From positions 954,508-1,018,507 of the forward strand of contig CAJGBI010000001.1 of NCBI GenBank assembly GCA_904424815.1: a DNA stretch of 64,000 bases, given 5' to 3'. Below the pieces are notes generated by a model. It ran no database searches. It was not told the origin of the DNA and worked only from the letters and a program-made list of their open reading frames with translations. Within the stretch, counting starts at the first letter, position 1. Each line of letters opens with the position of its first letter. Below, piece by piece: positions 48,878-57,993 of this stretch. The DNA comes from Puniceicoccaceae bacterium Marseille-Q1082 (GTDB lineage: Bacteria; Verrucomicrobiota; Verrucomicrobiia; Opitutales; Intestinicryptomonadaceae). Made by a program: the position numbers and the translations under genes.

Positions 48878-50860
48878 CTAATTTTTGCTTGAGGGATAGA
48901 CCCTTTTATTCAAGCGCTCTTTTAGCATGTTTAGTTGTAATCGGGCTGGAACATTTGCCACGTTTTCAAGGAATCTAAAGCTAAATTTTTGTATGTCCTC
49001 CACGTATCTTAGCCGCTTCAAAAAGTTTGTCGCTTCAAGTGACAGCCCTTCCAATAGGCGCTTTTCGCGCCACAGCATGCCGTGCTTTATGTCCAAGTTC
49101 TTCGCCATTTTTCTAAGCGATAAATTATTTTTTCGCATTTCCTCCAAGCGCGATATCGCGCTATGTATAAAATGCCTTCCCCTAGGGCCAGCCTTCTTCT
49201 CATTGACTTTTACCCAAGTAGCGCAGGTAAGCTTAAAGGGAGATGTTATTTCCCAAAGCCCCAAGCCGCGGCTATTATTTATATTGAACTCTATTTGAAG
49301 AAAGTCTCCCAAGACCTTCGCGTATTCCTCCGTTGGATAGATTTTAAGCACACAGTTTCTCTTGATTGATTTTGTGCTGTCGCAGCAAATAACAAGCTTC
49401 TTTATGCATGCCTCCACAAGTTTTGACTTTTCTTCAAAAGTAAGCTCCTCGTGTATGCCCTCGTAGTTTTCCAAGGCGGATTCAATCTGTAATTTGCCCA
49501 TATCGAACTTCTCATGAAGTGCGGAAAGCTCCTTTTCTACTTCCCTTAACCGCTCTTCGCGCAATTTCAAATCTTGCGCCTTCTTCCGCAAAATTTCCTT
49601 TGACGAGTTTTTTAATATATCGTCATCTCCCAATTCCCCAAATCGCTCAAGCGCCCTATCTATTTCAAGTTTAAGGTGCTTGATGCCGCAATTTAGCTCC
49701 GCTTCCTCTTTAATAAGACTTTCCCTGTAGGTTTCCGTAGAAGATTCAACGTCCTTTGCGCTCAGTCCCCTTGAGCCCACATACGCGAGCGCCGAAAGTA
49801 GCACATTGTCCAATATGCGCATCGCTATTTGTGTCTTGCAGCCGCAATTTGAGCGGTTGTGGATCTTGCGCGTGCAAGTGTAATAGTAATAATTGCTGCC
49901 GTCTTTGTGCTTATTGCCGCTCCAAGTGACTGTCATATGGGCGCCGCATGTGCAAAAAAGTTTCCCCTTTAAAAGGTAATCCTTGCGCCTTTTGATTTCC
50001 GGACAATCCCGCTTGCCCCTGTTTTCCTCAAGCTTCCTCTGGGCGGCTTTCCAGGTATCTTCGGATATAATCGCCTTGTGCCTGCCTTTAAATAGTTCAA
50101 GCCCCTTGGTCCTTCTAAATACAAAACCCGCATAGGTCGGATTTGCCAAAATCTTTCTTATTATGTTCTCACTATATGGCTTTGCCTTAAAAACTTTGCC
50201 GCAGCGCAACTTTCTCGGCGGAACGCAAATGCCCGCATCGCTAAATTCATTCGATATTTGGCTAGGTTTTTTGCCCAATAAAAAATCTTCAAAAATCTTT
50301 TTTATGTGAGGAGCGCAATTCTTGTCCACTACTATTGTCTTTGACTTGCGTCCGCTCAGATACCCTATCGGCGGCAATCCCGAAACATGGTAGCCCTGCT
50401 TTAAGGTTTGGTACATCTTGTCCCTGACTCGCTGGGAGGACTGCATGCGCTCAAAGCTTGCGCTTGCTATCTTTATGTCCTTTACGTATTCGCCAGACGG
50501 AGTGTCGTCGGTATTGAGGTCGTTCGTGTAAATGATTTTTACATTAAAATCGTTCAGTATCCGCTCAAATTCATAGTAGCTGAACTTCTCCCTCGTGATT
50601 CGGTCAAGGCGGTAGCTTACAACGTAGCTTATCCCTCCAGCTTTTATGCGCCTTACCATATCCTTGATCGCGGGGCGGTTCATATTCTTAGCGCTCTTTG
50701 CGCGGTCTATAAAAATTTCCTCCAGCTCAAGTTCCGGCCGCGACTCAACGTAATCCTTTATTATCTGGATCTGCGAGTCTATTGAAGTGTAGTCTATGTT
50801 CGCTAGCTGGTTTGCCGTTGACACCCTGGCATAACCAACAACTTTTTTCTTTTCCGTCAT
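48878..50860 (-). CDS. Large serine recombinase
   Basis: This 660-residue protein has an N-terminal resolvase domain (VVGYARVSTANQ with the catalytic Ser near residue 13; YRLDRITR), then the recombinase domain (PPIGYLSGRKSKTIVVD; NPTYAGFVFRRTKG), a zinc ribbon (CTCGAHMTV, YTCTRK and SNCGC) and a long coiled coil (about 390-470). Large serine integrases catalyse directional integration of mobile elements. A C-terminal extension of about 120 residues (RLEEMRKNNLSLRKMAKNLDIKHGM) has a helix-turn-helix look and is not usual. The start overlaps the upstream small gene by 4 bp. Confidence 0.88.
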   Translation of the reverse strand: MTEKKKVVGYARVSTANQLANIDYTSIDSQIQIIKDYVESRPELELEEIFIDRAKSAKNMNRPAIKDMVRRIKAGGISYVVSYRLDRITREKFSYYEFERILNDFNVKIIYTNDLNTDDTPSGEYVKDIKIASASFERMQSSQRVRDKMYQTLKQGYHVSGLPPIGYLSGRKSKTIVVDKNCAPHIKKIFEDFLLGKKPSQISNEFSDAGICVPPRKLRCGKVFKAKPYSENIIRKILANPTYAGFVFRRTKGLELFKGRHKAIISEDTWKAAQRKLEENRGKRDCPEIKRRKDYLLKGKLFCTCGAHMTVTWSGNKHKDGSNYYYYTCTRKIHNRSNCGCKTQIAMRILDNVLLSALAYVGSRGLSAKDVESSTETYRESLIKEEAELNCGIKHLKLEIDRALERFGELGDDDILKNSSKEILRKKAQDLKLREERLREVEKELSALHEKFDMGKLQIESALENYEGIHEELTFEEKSKLVEACIKKLVICCDSTKSIKRNCVLKIYPTEEYAKVLGDFLQIEFNINNSRGLGLWEITSPFKLTCATWVKVNEKKAGPRGRHFIHSAISRLEEMRKNNLSLRKMAKNLDIKHGMLWREKRLLEGLSLEATNFLKRLRYVEDIQKFSFRFLENVANVPARLQLNMLKERLNKRVYPSSKN

Positions 50861-51054
50861 GGCCTGCCTTTCTTCGCGTCAAAATTTTCCGAAGGTTTTT
50901 TCTCCGATTCCAATGGCTCTTTGTACTTGCGGGCTTGGCGGTACCTCGTGGAGCGGCTGCCGCTTAGGTGCGCTGCGGGATTCTGAAGCCGGCTTATGCG
51001 TATGCCCCTCCGCAATATCCCGCGCACTATCGTCTCTCTTAGCAAATTTTCCAT
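50857..51054 (-). CDS. Small basic protein between relaxase and recombinase genes
   Basis: 65 residues, highly basic (LRRGIRISRLQNPAAHLSGSR, RYRQARKYKEPL). Its stop overlaps the recombinase start (ATGA), which supports translation. Possibly a recombination directionality or mobilization accessory factor, but no family is recognised. Confidence 0.45.
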   Translation of the reverse strand: MENLLRETIVRGILRRGIRISRLQNPAAHLSGSRSTRYRQARKYKEPLESEKKPSENFDAKKGRP

Positions 51055-51087
51055 ATCTTTTGCTACTGCCGATTAAAATTTCCCCCG

Positions 51088-52698
51088 CTATCGCTCCGGC
51101 CCATAGCCGTAAATTCTATCTTCGTAGGCGCCCTTATACCTCTCAAAACTCTTCAAAACGCTTTCGCTATCGCGCATATCCAACTCTTTGACCATCTCTG
51201 CTATGGGTATATTGTTCCTTACGGAAAACTTTGCGACAAAGTCCACCATGTACTTGTCGTCCGCGCGCTTGTTCTCAATTCTTGAACATATAAACGCTAT
51301 GCCTTCATTGATCTTTTCCTCCTCCGTTTTTTCGCGACCTACCGCAGTTTGTGCGGGCATTTTTACCAAAATATCAGGCGGCTTTACTCCAAATGCCTCA
51401 AAAATACCCCTTAATGTATTTATCACCAGCTTTGAAAATGGCGTATATTTTCTACGGGTAATCCCGCTTATTATCTCTAATATTATCTTGCTTGCTTCAT
51501 ATATTGATTTACATAATCCAAAATCCGGCGCAGGTTCTGCATCGTATTCGCATAGTTTTTTACTATTTGCGAGAGCTTCACCATCTCTTTTTTCATAGTC
51601 TCCATTTCCTGGATCCTTTGCGCGTCTCTCGCTTCCATAAACGCTATCTTCTCCGAAAACTCTCTTGATTTGGCTTCCAACATTGCTTTCATAGCGTTTG
51701 AAAACTTCGCTGATTCGCGCTCCAAGATCTCTTCTATCATCTTGTATATTTCCTGCTTTTGGCATGCTGAATCCAGAATCAGGTTTTTCATGTTCTCCTT
51801 TGATACTTCCAACATGGCGTCCAATATAGGTTGCATGTCTTTGCTCTTGTTTATCTTCTCGTTCATAATCTTTTATCTTCCTTTCACTTAAATGTTTATA
51901 TCTTGACTTCATAATGTCGTGGCGGCGCTTGTTTTCGGCCTCCCACAACTTGCGGTAGTCCACTTCGTCACTTTGCCTTAAATCAGCATTTTCTATATCA
52001 AATGTCTTTTCTGCGGCAGGGCCTTTCAGCCTTATGCGGGTATCGCCGCGCTTTACCGTAAAGTAATCCTTGCCTTGGCGCGGGATTTCCATTCCCTCTC
52101 TTTTCAATATCCCAAAAAGATCTTCCCGCGTTCGTACGATGCCTTCTTCTATTCCATCAAAACTCAATCGGCACACCTCATAATAAAGCTCTTTGCCTTT
52201 TTCACCCAGCCGCGCGCTCGCGCTAAGAAGCTTCCTTTTATTGCTTGGATCGCTAAGCTTGGGATTTTCTTGGTGCAGCATTTTACCCATAAGCTTATGG
52301 GCCTTTATGTCGCGCCGGTGCAAATACGGCGTAAATTGCCTGTTATTTGCCATGCAGAGCGTGTAAAAATTTAACTCATAGCTTCTGTCCGGATTGTGGT
52401 GCCTTATAAACAAGTAATAGAAGTCCTCATGGTCAAAGCCCGGAAAAAAGGTCTCTAATATGCACTCCTTCAAGCGCTCTTCAAATTCTATTCCGCCTAT
52501 CTCGCTAAGCGGACGCTTCTCGCGGTAAACGTAGGTAAGCGACGGCTCCTTATACCTTCGGGCATATTTTCTCATGTGCATTATTACCCTCAAGTTTCCG
52601 CCGCCTACAACTTCGCTTGTCCTATCTCGCCCTTTAGAATCGGTATTTCCCAAAAGATATTCCAAGTCCTTATCTGGGCTTATTCGCTTGCCGATCAT
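51088..52698 (-). CDS. mobA: Relaxase of the ColE1 MobA (HEN, MOBP) type
   Basis: 536 residues. The N-terminal 160 residues hold the relaxase: about residues 95-130 read YLFIRHHNPDRSYELNFYTL and then NRQFTPYLHRRD. This fits the HEN signature (His, then Glu-Leu-Asn) and the following K/R-x-PY-x-R segment of ColE1-like MobA, whose relaxases cut oriT using a His-Glu-Asn metal site. The rest is charged and helical. Another gene is nested in a different frame at 51483-51866, as mobB/mobD are in ColE1-family elements. The start overlaps the mobC stop by 4 bp. Confidence 0.75.
   Translation of the reverse strand: MIGKRISPDKDLEYLLGNTDSKGRDRTSEVVGGGNLRVIMHMRKYARRYKEPSLTYVYREKRPLSEIGGIEFEERLKECILETFFPGFDHEDFYYLFIRHHNPDRSYELNFYTLCMANNRQFTPYLHRRDIKAHKLMGKMLHQENPKLSDPSNKRKLLSASARLGEKGKELYYEVCRLSFDGIEEGIVRTREDLFGILKREGMEIPRQGKDYFTVKRGDTRIRLKGPAAEKTFDIENADLRQSDEVDYRKLWEAENKRRHDIMKSRYKHLSERKIKDYEREDKQEQRHATYIGRHVGSIKGEHEKPDSGFSMPKAGNIQDDRRDLGARISEVFKRYESNVGSQIKRVFGEDSVYGSERRAKDPGNGDYEKRDGEALANSKKLCEYDAEPAPDFGLCKSIYEASKIILEIISGITRRKYTPFSKLVINTLRGIFEAFGVKPPDILVKMPAQTAVGREKTEEEKINEGIAFICSRIENKRADDKYMVDFVAKFSVRNNIPIAEMVKELDMRDSESVLKSFERYKGAYEDRIYGYGPER
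51483..51866 (-). CDS. MobB-like coiled-coil protein nested inside mobA
   Basis: A 127-residue frame wholly inside the relaxase gene but in another frame. The ATG at 51866 is preceded by AAAGGAAG 13 nt upstream. The product is a regular amphipathic coiled coil (LEVSKENMKNLILDS, YKMIEEILERESAKFSNAMKAMLEAK, RDAQRIQEMETMKKEMVKL), not the random sequence expected of a shadow frame. In ColE1 the mobB and mobD genes overlap mobA in just this way. I infer a MobB-like role in relaxosome anchoring. Confidence 0.6.
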   Translation of the reverse strand: MNEKINKSKDMQPILDAMLEVSKENMKNLILDSACQKQEIYKMIEEILERESAKFSNAMKAMLEAKSREFSEKIAFMEARDAQRIQEMETMKKEMVKLSQIVKNYANTMQNLRRILDYVNQYMKQAR

Positions 52699-53276
52699 TT
52701 TTCATCCTCCTCTAAGGCGACGTCCAATATCACGTCCAAGCGATTGCTTATTGACATAATTTCACAAAGGATTTCGGGAAACCTCTCATGGGATCTTCCG
52801 CCTTTTGCCATTATGTTTATACCCCGGGCTATTTGATTGATATTTACACCTATGCGGTTCAATTCTTTGTACGCCTTATATAATCTGCCGAATTGGCGCT
52901 TCCGGCGAACCGGCCTCAATGTGGGGATTTTTATCCCGGCAAGATGCTTGTTTATAAGCTCGCGCAAAAGTTCGGATACGTCCATTTCGCAACTTCTGGC
53001 AATAGCTTTTATCCTGGCTTTTTCCTCTTCGGTGCAGCGCAACTTTATGATGTATTTGCGCCCGCCTTCTGTGGATGCGGCTTTCTTTTTAGGTGGCGTA
53101 GCGACCGGGGTGGGTCGAGGGATGGGGGCTCTGCCCCCGTCCCCGCAAGCCGGCTTTAGGGCACTTTGTGGCCCTAAAGCTGAGCTTGCCCTGATAAACC
53201 CCAGCCCATTTGCTTTGAATACGTTATATCCGATTCTCCATTTTTTAGAATAGGAAGGCTCTACTTCTGAAACCAT
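52695..53276 (-). CDS. mobC: MobC-like mobilization accessory protein
   Basis: 193 residues. Residues 75-185 match MobC relaxosome proteins: a ribbon-helix-helix (KYIIKLRCTEEEKARIKAIARSCEMDVSELLREL), then LNRIGVNINQIARGINIMAK, the hallmark of the family, and a C-terminal helix. The N-terminal 70 residues are Pro/Gly-rich and poorly conserved, and translation could begin later. It binds oriT to help the relaxase. The start overlaps the upstream stop by 1 base and the end overlaps mobA by 4. Confidence 0.75.
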   Translation of the reverse strand: MVSEVEPSYSKKWRIGYNVFKANGLGFIRASSALGPQSALKPACGDGGRAPIPRPTPVATPPKKKAASTEGGRKYIIKLRCTEEEKARIKAIARSCEMDVSELLRELINKHLAGIKIPTLRPVRRKRQFGRLYKAYKELNRIGVNINQIARGINIMAKGGRSHERFPEILCEIMSISNRLDVILDVALEEDEK

Positions 53277-54772
53277 TATAGCCCTCCTTCCTTGGAATTG
53301 CCGTTGGGAAAGAATTTGCTATATAATTCCGCGACCGAGTCAACGCCCCTTAGCTTTTCTGCGTCCAGGCCGTTCTTTACGATTTCCCATGCAATCTGCA
53401 TGGCCCTCGGATGATCTTTTGGAACGTAACCGAGCCCGCTTCCCCTGATTACTTTTGTAATATTACTTACCAGTCTTTGTCTTGACGCTAATCCTTCCTT
53501 GCCCGTAAAGCCGCTCATCAAAACGGAAACTTTTTCTAAGAGTAGGTCTTTCGAAGCGTTTGCCGAAGTTTCAGTTAATTCGGGGTTCGCGCTAAGCCCT
53601 GTATTTTCTCTTTTGGGCGAATCTTCATGCTTTTCGGATATATTGCTTGAACCCGCATCTGCTAAATCCAAACTATCTTTTTGGGCGACATTGGATTTAT
53701 TAAGCAGATGGGATTCTAAGTATTTCAGTAATTTCTCAATATTGTTCCATTCGGGCGATCCCTCCGCATATCTGTCCATGAATAAACTGATGTATTCGCG
53801 CATAGACTCAAACGACGCCTCTATTTTTTCTGCGTCAATCTGACCGTGGCCCACAATATCTATTCTTACCCCTAAGGACTTCCGGCTATACCCATTTGCT
53901 TCTTCCTGAAGAATATCAGGATTACCTTCATTATTTAGAAGCTCCTCAATATCATTTTCTTGCATCACTTTCTCAGAGGGTAATACCGATACCGCAGTAC
54001 CCCCGTATCCAAACCGGTTTGGATAGTCAACTTTTGTGCTTTTTGCTTGCGGGGCAATGCTTCCGCTTTTGGCAACTTTTGGCCTTACTGAAAGCTTTTT
54101 TGGGGGGAATATGCTATTAACATACTCTTCGGCGTTACTTCGGCTCACTGCCGGGCCGGACAGAAATTTTTTAATTAATGCCTCAAAATCTTTCCGCTCA
54201 GATATTCTTAAAAACTTTACGACTACCGATACCCCGCAGTTCCGTAATTTTTCGCGCGTATCATGGTTCTTAATTTTACTAATTATTTTAAAGGCGTTTT
54301 TATTGTTTAAGAGCGTCTGGTCCGAAAAGCAACCATCCTTCAACCCCGTCTTCCTCAGGAAATCATTGTAACTTAGTTTCGCAAATTTCGGATTGTTCGT
54401 AAAAAGCACCTGAAGCGCACACGAAATTACATTCGAAAAGCCATTGTAATAACCCCTTAACCTTTCTAAAAATATGGTTTCTCCATGAACCGTATAATTT
54501 TTGTTTAACGCATTGAAAATTTCAGAATTAGTTCTGGGGACCTTCCGGCAAGATTTACTATCCGCTAAATACCAATCTGTACTTACAAACTCGTATTTTG
54601 TTATTTCTTCATTACCTCCTTTCCCGTCTTTTGTTACCGCGCAGGGGTCCTGAGCGATTGCGTTAATGGGTGTAGATTCTACAAGCTCTTTTTCATCCTT
54701 AGAATTTACATTGTCTGCGATAGAAGCAACTGTGGCTTCCACCCCTCTTATATGATATGTACTTTTTTCCAT
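53276..54772 (-). CDS. Unknown first gene of the mobilizable element
   Basis: This is a 498-residue, mostly polar protein. Residues about 60-200 (DWYLADSKSCRKVPRTNSEIFNAL, FLERLRGYYNGFSNVI, NFLRKTGLKDGCFS) could be a folded domain; the middle is low complexity and the end (SKDLLLEKVSVLMSGFTGK, MQIAWEIVKNGLDAEKL) is helical. Not recognised; replication initiation or regulation are possibilities because of its position at the head of the mob operon. The preceding AT-rich gap (54773-54929) may hold its promoter. Confidence 0.55.
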   Translation of the reverse strand: MEKSTYHIRGVEATVASIADNVNSKDEKELVESTPINAIAQDPCAVTKDGKGGNEEITKYEFVSTDWYLADSKSCRKVPRTNSEIFNALNKNYTVHGETIFLERLRGYYNGFSNVISCALQVLFTNNPKFAKLSYNDFLRKTGLKDGCFSDQTLLNNKNAFKIISKIKNHDTREKLRNCGVSVVVKFLRISERKDFEALIKKFLSGPAVSRSNAEEYVNSIFPPKKLSVRPKVAKSGSIAPQAKSTKVDYPNRFGYGGTAVSVLPSEKVMQENDIEELLNNEGNPDILQEEANGYSRKSLGVRIDIVGHGQIDAEKIEASFESMREYISLFMDRYAEGSPEWNNIEKLLKYLESHLLNKSNVAQKDSLDLADAGSSNISEKHEDSPKRENTGLSANPELTETSANASKDLLLEKVSVLMSGFTGKEGLASRQRLVSNITKVIRGSGLGYVPKDHPRAMQIAWEIVKNGLDAEKLRGVDSVAELYSKFFPNGNSKEGGL

Positions 54773-54983
54773 AATAAGAGGAGTATAGGAAGACCTCGCG
54801 CTTTTTTTTGATTTTTTTAAATTTTTAAAAAATTTTACCTCGTGGGAGTACTATAGTGGCACTTTTTTAGCAAAATGCGGAAAATCGTCTTCGCTTTTTC
54901 ACTTACTGCGGCTTTGTTCATAAATTGAATTGAATGGAACTGCGCGATTTGTAATAATTTTGGAAGATTTGCATTATATAAAA
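54773..54983. other. AT-rich gap between the mobilizable element and the restriction operon
   Basis: About 210 bp with runs of A and T, the short AT palindrome AAATTTTTAAAAAATTT near 54815, and candidate promoter boxes for the divergent operons. It is also where an oriT or element end might lie. I could not define either. Confidence 0.4.
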
Positions 54984-56723
54984 ATGGATTTGAACTCAAA
55001 AATTACGAACAAGGCCGCGCTCATATGGGCAATAGCCGATAAGATTACCGGTGTATATAAGCCCCACGAGTACGGTAAGGTTATTTTGCCGCTTACAGTC
55101 ATAAAGCGTTTTGATTCCATATTGGAGGAAACAAAATCTGATGTTTTGGCAGCCTTTGAAAAATGCCGCAACATGGATAACGATATAATGCGGAACGAAA
55201 TTTTAACAAAAGCTTCCGGACATCCTTTTTATAATACGAGCAAATATACCCTGCGCACGCTTCTTGACGACCCCGACCATATAGACGACAACTTTGCCTC
55301 TTACATTAACGCCTTTTCGCCAAACGTATGCGAAATCATTGAAAAATTTGAGTTTGCAAAAGACGAGCTGCCTAAAATGCGCGAATACGGACTCTTATTT
55401 ACCGTATTGCAGGAATTTGGCACCAAAAAAGCCGACATGCATCCTTCGCGGGTGAGCGACATAGAAATGGGCTACATTTTTGAGGAACTAATCCGCAAAT
55501 TTTCCGAAAGCTACAATGAGGAGGCCGGGCAACATTATACTCCGCGCGAGGTCATAGAGCTCATGGTGCACATACTGTTAAATTTTGACAACGCCATGCT
55601 TTCAAGTAAGCAAGCCCGCACAATCTACGACCCTGCCTGCGGAACGGGCGGCATGTTGAGCATAGCAAGCGAATACATAAAAAAGCACAATAGCTCAGCG
55701 GCTTTTTTGTGCTTTGGGCAGGAAATCAACCCCGAAACCTACGCCATAGCAAAGGCCGATATGCTCATAAAAGGAGAGAACGATAGCCTAATACGCAGCG
55801 GCAACACCCTTTCCGACGACCAATTCCCCAACCAGACATTCAATTACATAATATCCAATCCGCCATTTGGCAGGGAATGGAAGAAGGAAAAGGCGAGCGT
55901 TGAAAAAGAGGCAAAACTTACCAGAGAAAATGGCGGACGCTTCTTTATGGGGCTTCCTGCAATAGGCGATAGCCAGATGCTTTTTCTTTCAAACGCCGTC
56001 GCCAAGATGAAGCCTGTTGAGGAAGGCGGTAGCCGCGTGGCGATAGTCCACAACGGCTCTCCGCTCTTTACCGGCGACGCCGGCAGCGGCCCAAGCAATA
56101 TCAGGAAATACCTATTGGAAAACGACTTGCTTGAAGCCATCATCGCCCTTCCAAACGACATATTTTACAATACGGGAATTGCCACATATATTTGGGTGTT
56201 AAGCAATAACAAAGAAAAGCGCCGCATGGGCAAAGTTCAGCTTATAAACGCCAATGGCCTGTATGAAAAGCGCCGAAAGAGCCTAGGCAACAAGCGGAAC
56301 GACATACCCCAAACCGCCATAGATGAAATCGCAAAGATTTATGGCGACTTCCGCGAGAATAAGCTAAGCAAGATTTTTAAGAATGAAGACTTTGGTTACC
56401 GCAAAGTTGTGGTTGAGCGCCCCCTACGGGACGAAAGCGGAAAGCCCATACTAAAAAAGGGGAAAGTTCAGGCGGATCCAAAATTGCGCGATACCGAAAA
56501 CATACCGCTTTCCGAAGATGTCGCAGAATACATGAAGCGCGAAGTCTTGCCCTACGCCCCCGATACTTGGATAGACGAAAGCAAGACAAAAATCGGCTAC
56601 GAAATTCCATTTACGCGCTACTTTTACGAATATACTCCGCCAGTGCCCTCCGAGGAGCTCAAGCGGGAAATTTTGCAAATTGAGTCCGAACTGAAAGGTT
56701 CAATCGAAAGGATTTTTGGATAA
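54984..56723 (+). CDS. hsdM: Type I restriction-modification methyltransferase subunit
   Basis: 579 residues, starting with MDLNSKITNKAALIWAIADK, the usual N-terminus; the open frame upstream to 54930 is not needed. SAM-binding motif I is YDPACGTGGMLSIA (about 216), and the catalytic adenine motif is NPPFGREW (about 292). It methylates adenine in the target sequence together with HsdS, and with HsdR forms the restriction complex. Full length for the family (HsdM of the YeeA/EcoR124-like group). Confidence 0.92.
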   Translation: MDLNSKITNKAALIWAIADKITGVYKPHEYGKVILPLTVIKRFDSILEETKSDVLAAFEKCRNMDNDIMRNEILTKASGHPFYNTSKYTLRTLLDDPDHIDDNFASYINAFSPNVCEIIEKFEFAKDELPKMREYGLLFTVLQEFGTKKADMHPSRVSDIEMGYIFEELIRKFSESYNEEAGQHYTPREVIELMVHILLNFDNAMLSSKQARTIYDPACGTGGMLSIASEYIKKHNSSAAFLCFGQEINPETYAIAKADMLIKGENDSLIRSGNTLSDDQFPNQTFNYIISNPPFGREWKKEKASVEKEAKLTRENGGRFFMGLPAIGDSQMLFLSNAVAKMKPVEEGGSRVAIVHNGSPLFTGDAGSGPSNIRKYLLENDLLEAIIALPNDIFYNTGIATYIWVLSNNKEKRRMGKVQLINANGLYEKRRKSLGNKRNDIPQTAIDEIAKIYGDFRENKLSKIFKNEDFGYRKVVVERPLRDESGKPILKKGKVQADPKLRDTENIPLSEDVAEYMKREVLPYAPDTWIDESKTKIGYEIPFTRYFYEYTPPVPSEELKREILQIESELKGSIERIFG

Positions 56724-56724
56724 T

Positions 56725-57987
56725 ATGAAACCCAGCGGCATAGAGTGGATAGGCGATATTCCCGACGATTGGCAAGTTAGAAAGCTTTTATCTTTATTTA
56801 AAGAACACAAAGACAGAAACAAAAACCTGGAAGAACAGAATTTGTTGTCACTCAGTTACGGTAAAATTAAACGTAAGGATATAAATAATAATGACGGTCT
56901 TTTGCCCGCATCATTTGAAACCTACAATATCGTAGAAAAAGGAGATATTGTTTTTAGGCTTACTGACTTACAAAATGATAAGAGAAGTTTGAGAACTGGA
57001 ATTGTGACACAACGTGGAATAATAACATCTGCATATGTGACTATTCGTCCCAAGATTAAGTTAGATTCACGTTTTTACCATTATCTATACCATATGTATG
57101 ATATTTGTAAAGTGTTCTATGGAATGGGTGACGGGGTCAGACAAGGAATGGGATTTGAAGATCTGAAAAACATACCAACCTTGATTCCACCTCTTAAAAC
57201 CCAAGAAATAATAGCTGATTATTTGGATGAGAAATGCGGGGAGATAGACGCGACGATAACCAAGCAGAAGGAGAGCATAGAAAAACTCAAAGCCTATAAG
57301 CAGTCATTGATATCCGAAACCGTCACCAAAGGCCTTGATAAGTCCGCCCCCCTCAAACCCAGCGGCATAGATTATCTCGGCGATATTCCCAATGATTGGG
57401 AAGTAATTAAAACAAAATTTCTTTTTAACGTATATGGAGGATCAACGCCAAAGATAAACGTTCCAGAATACTGGGGAGATAAAATTACTTGGATAACACC
57501 TGGAGAATTGGGCGATGATATTAAAATCGTTTTAAATTCTAAAAGAATGTTATCTGAAAAAGGATTAAATTCATGTGGAGCGACGTTGGTTTCCAAAGGA
57601 TCAATAATTATTTCAAATCGGGCACCTATAGGTCAAGTTTGTCTTGCAGGAAGTGAATTGTGTACAAACCAAGGTTGTAAATCTCTAGTAGCTAAAATAA
57701 AGTTATCTTGTTTATTCTTTTATTATTTCTTCAAAGTACAGTCTGAAGTACTGAATATGTTGGGGAATGGAACTACATTTATGGAACTTTCAACCTCAGA
57801 TTTATTAAACTTTAAAATACCTTGTCCTACAATCAAGGAACAACAGAAGATAGCAGATTATTTGGACAGTAAGTGTTCCCAAATAGATAAATATATCACA
57901 GAAAAGCAAAATATAATACAAAAACTTGACGCATACAAAAAATCCCTTATCTTCGAATACGTAACTGGAAAACATTATTTTATATAG
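56725..57987 (+). CDS. hsdS: Type I restriction specificity subunit
   Basis: 420 residues with the two-fold HsdS plan: each half begins with a conserved block (PSGIEWIGDIPDDWQV; PSGIDYLGDIPNDWEV), continues with a target recognition domain and ends in a long helix (QKESIEKLKAYKQSLISETV; NIIQKLDAYKKSLIFEYV). The recognition domains are AT-rich compared with hsdM, suggesting exchange by recombination. The start is 2 bp after hsdM. No second, silent hsdS or inverted repeat was found near it. Confidence 0.9.
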   Translation: MKPSGIEWIGDIPDDWQVRKLLSLFKEHKDRNKNLEEQNLLSLSYGKIKRKDINNNDGLLPASFETYNIVEKGDIVFRLTDLQNDKRSLRTGIVTQRGIITSAYVTIRPKIKLDSRFYHYLYHMYDICKVFYGMGDGVRQGMGFEDLKNIPTLIPPLKTQEIIADYLDEKCGEIDATITKQKESIEKLKAYKQSLISETVTKGLDKSAPLKPSGIDYLGDIPNDWEVIKTKFLFNVYGGSTPKINVPEYWGDKITWITPGELGDDIKIVLNSKRMLSEKGLNSCGATLVSKGSIIISNRAPIGQVCLAGSELCTNQGCKSLVAKIKLSCLFFYYFFKVQSEVLNMLGNGTTFMELSTSDLLNFKIPCPTIKEQQKIADYLDSKCSQIDKYITEKQNIIQKLDAYKKSLIFEYVTGKHYFI

Positions 57988-57993
57988 AAAGGA

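Noticed and set aside
50408-50785. Plus-strand frame of 125 codons inside the serine recombinase gene
   Set aside because: Antisense shadow of the catalytic domain, without ribosome-binding site.
51188-51598. Plus-strand frame of 136 codons inside the relaxase gene
   Set aside because: It is antisense to mobA and the nested coiled-coil gene; the composition is that of a complement and there is no start signal.
56725-57987. Phase-variable hsdS inversion locus
   Set aside because: Only one hsdS gene is present, with no silent partner, no inverted repeat and no recombinase next to it.
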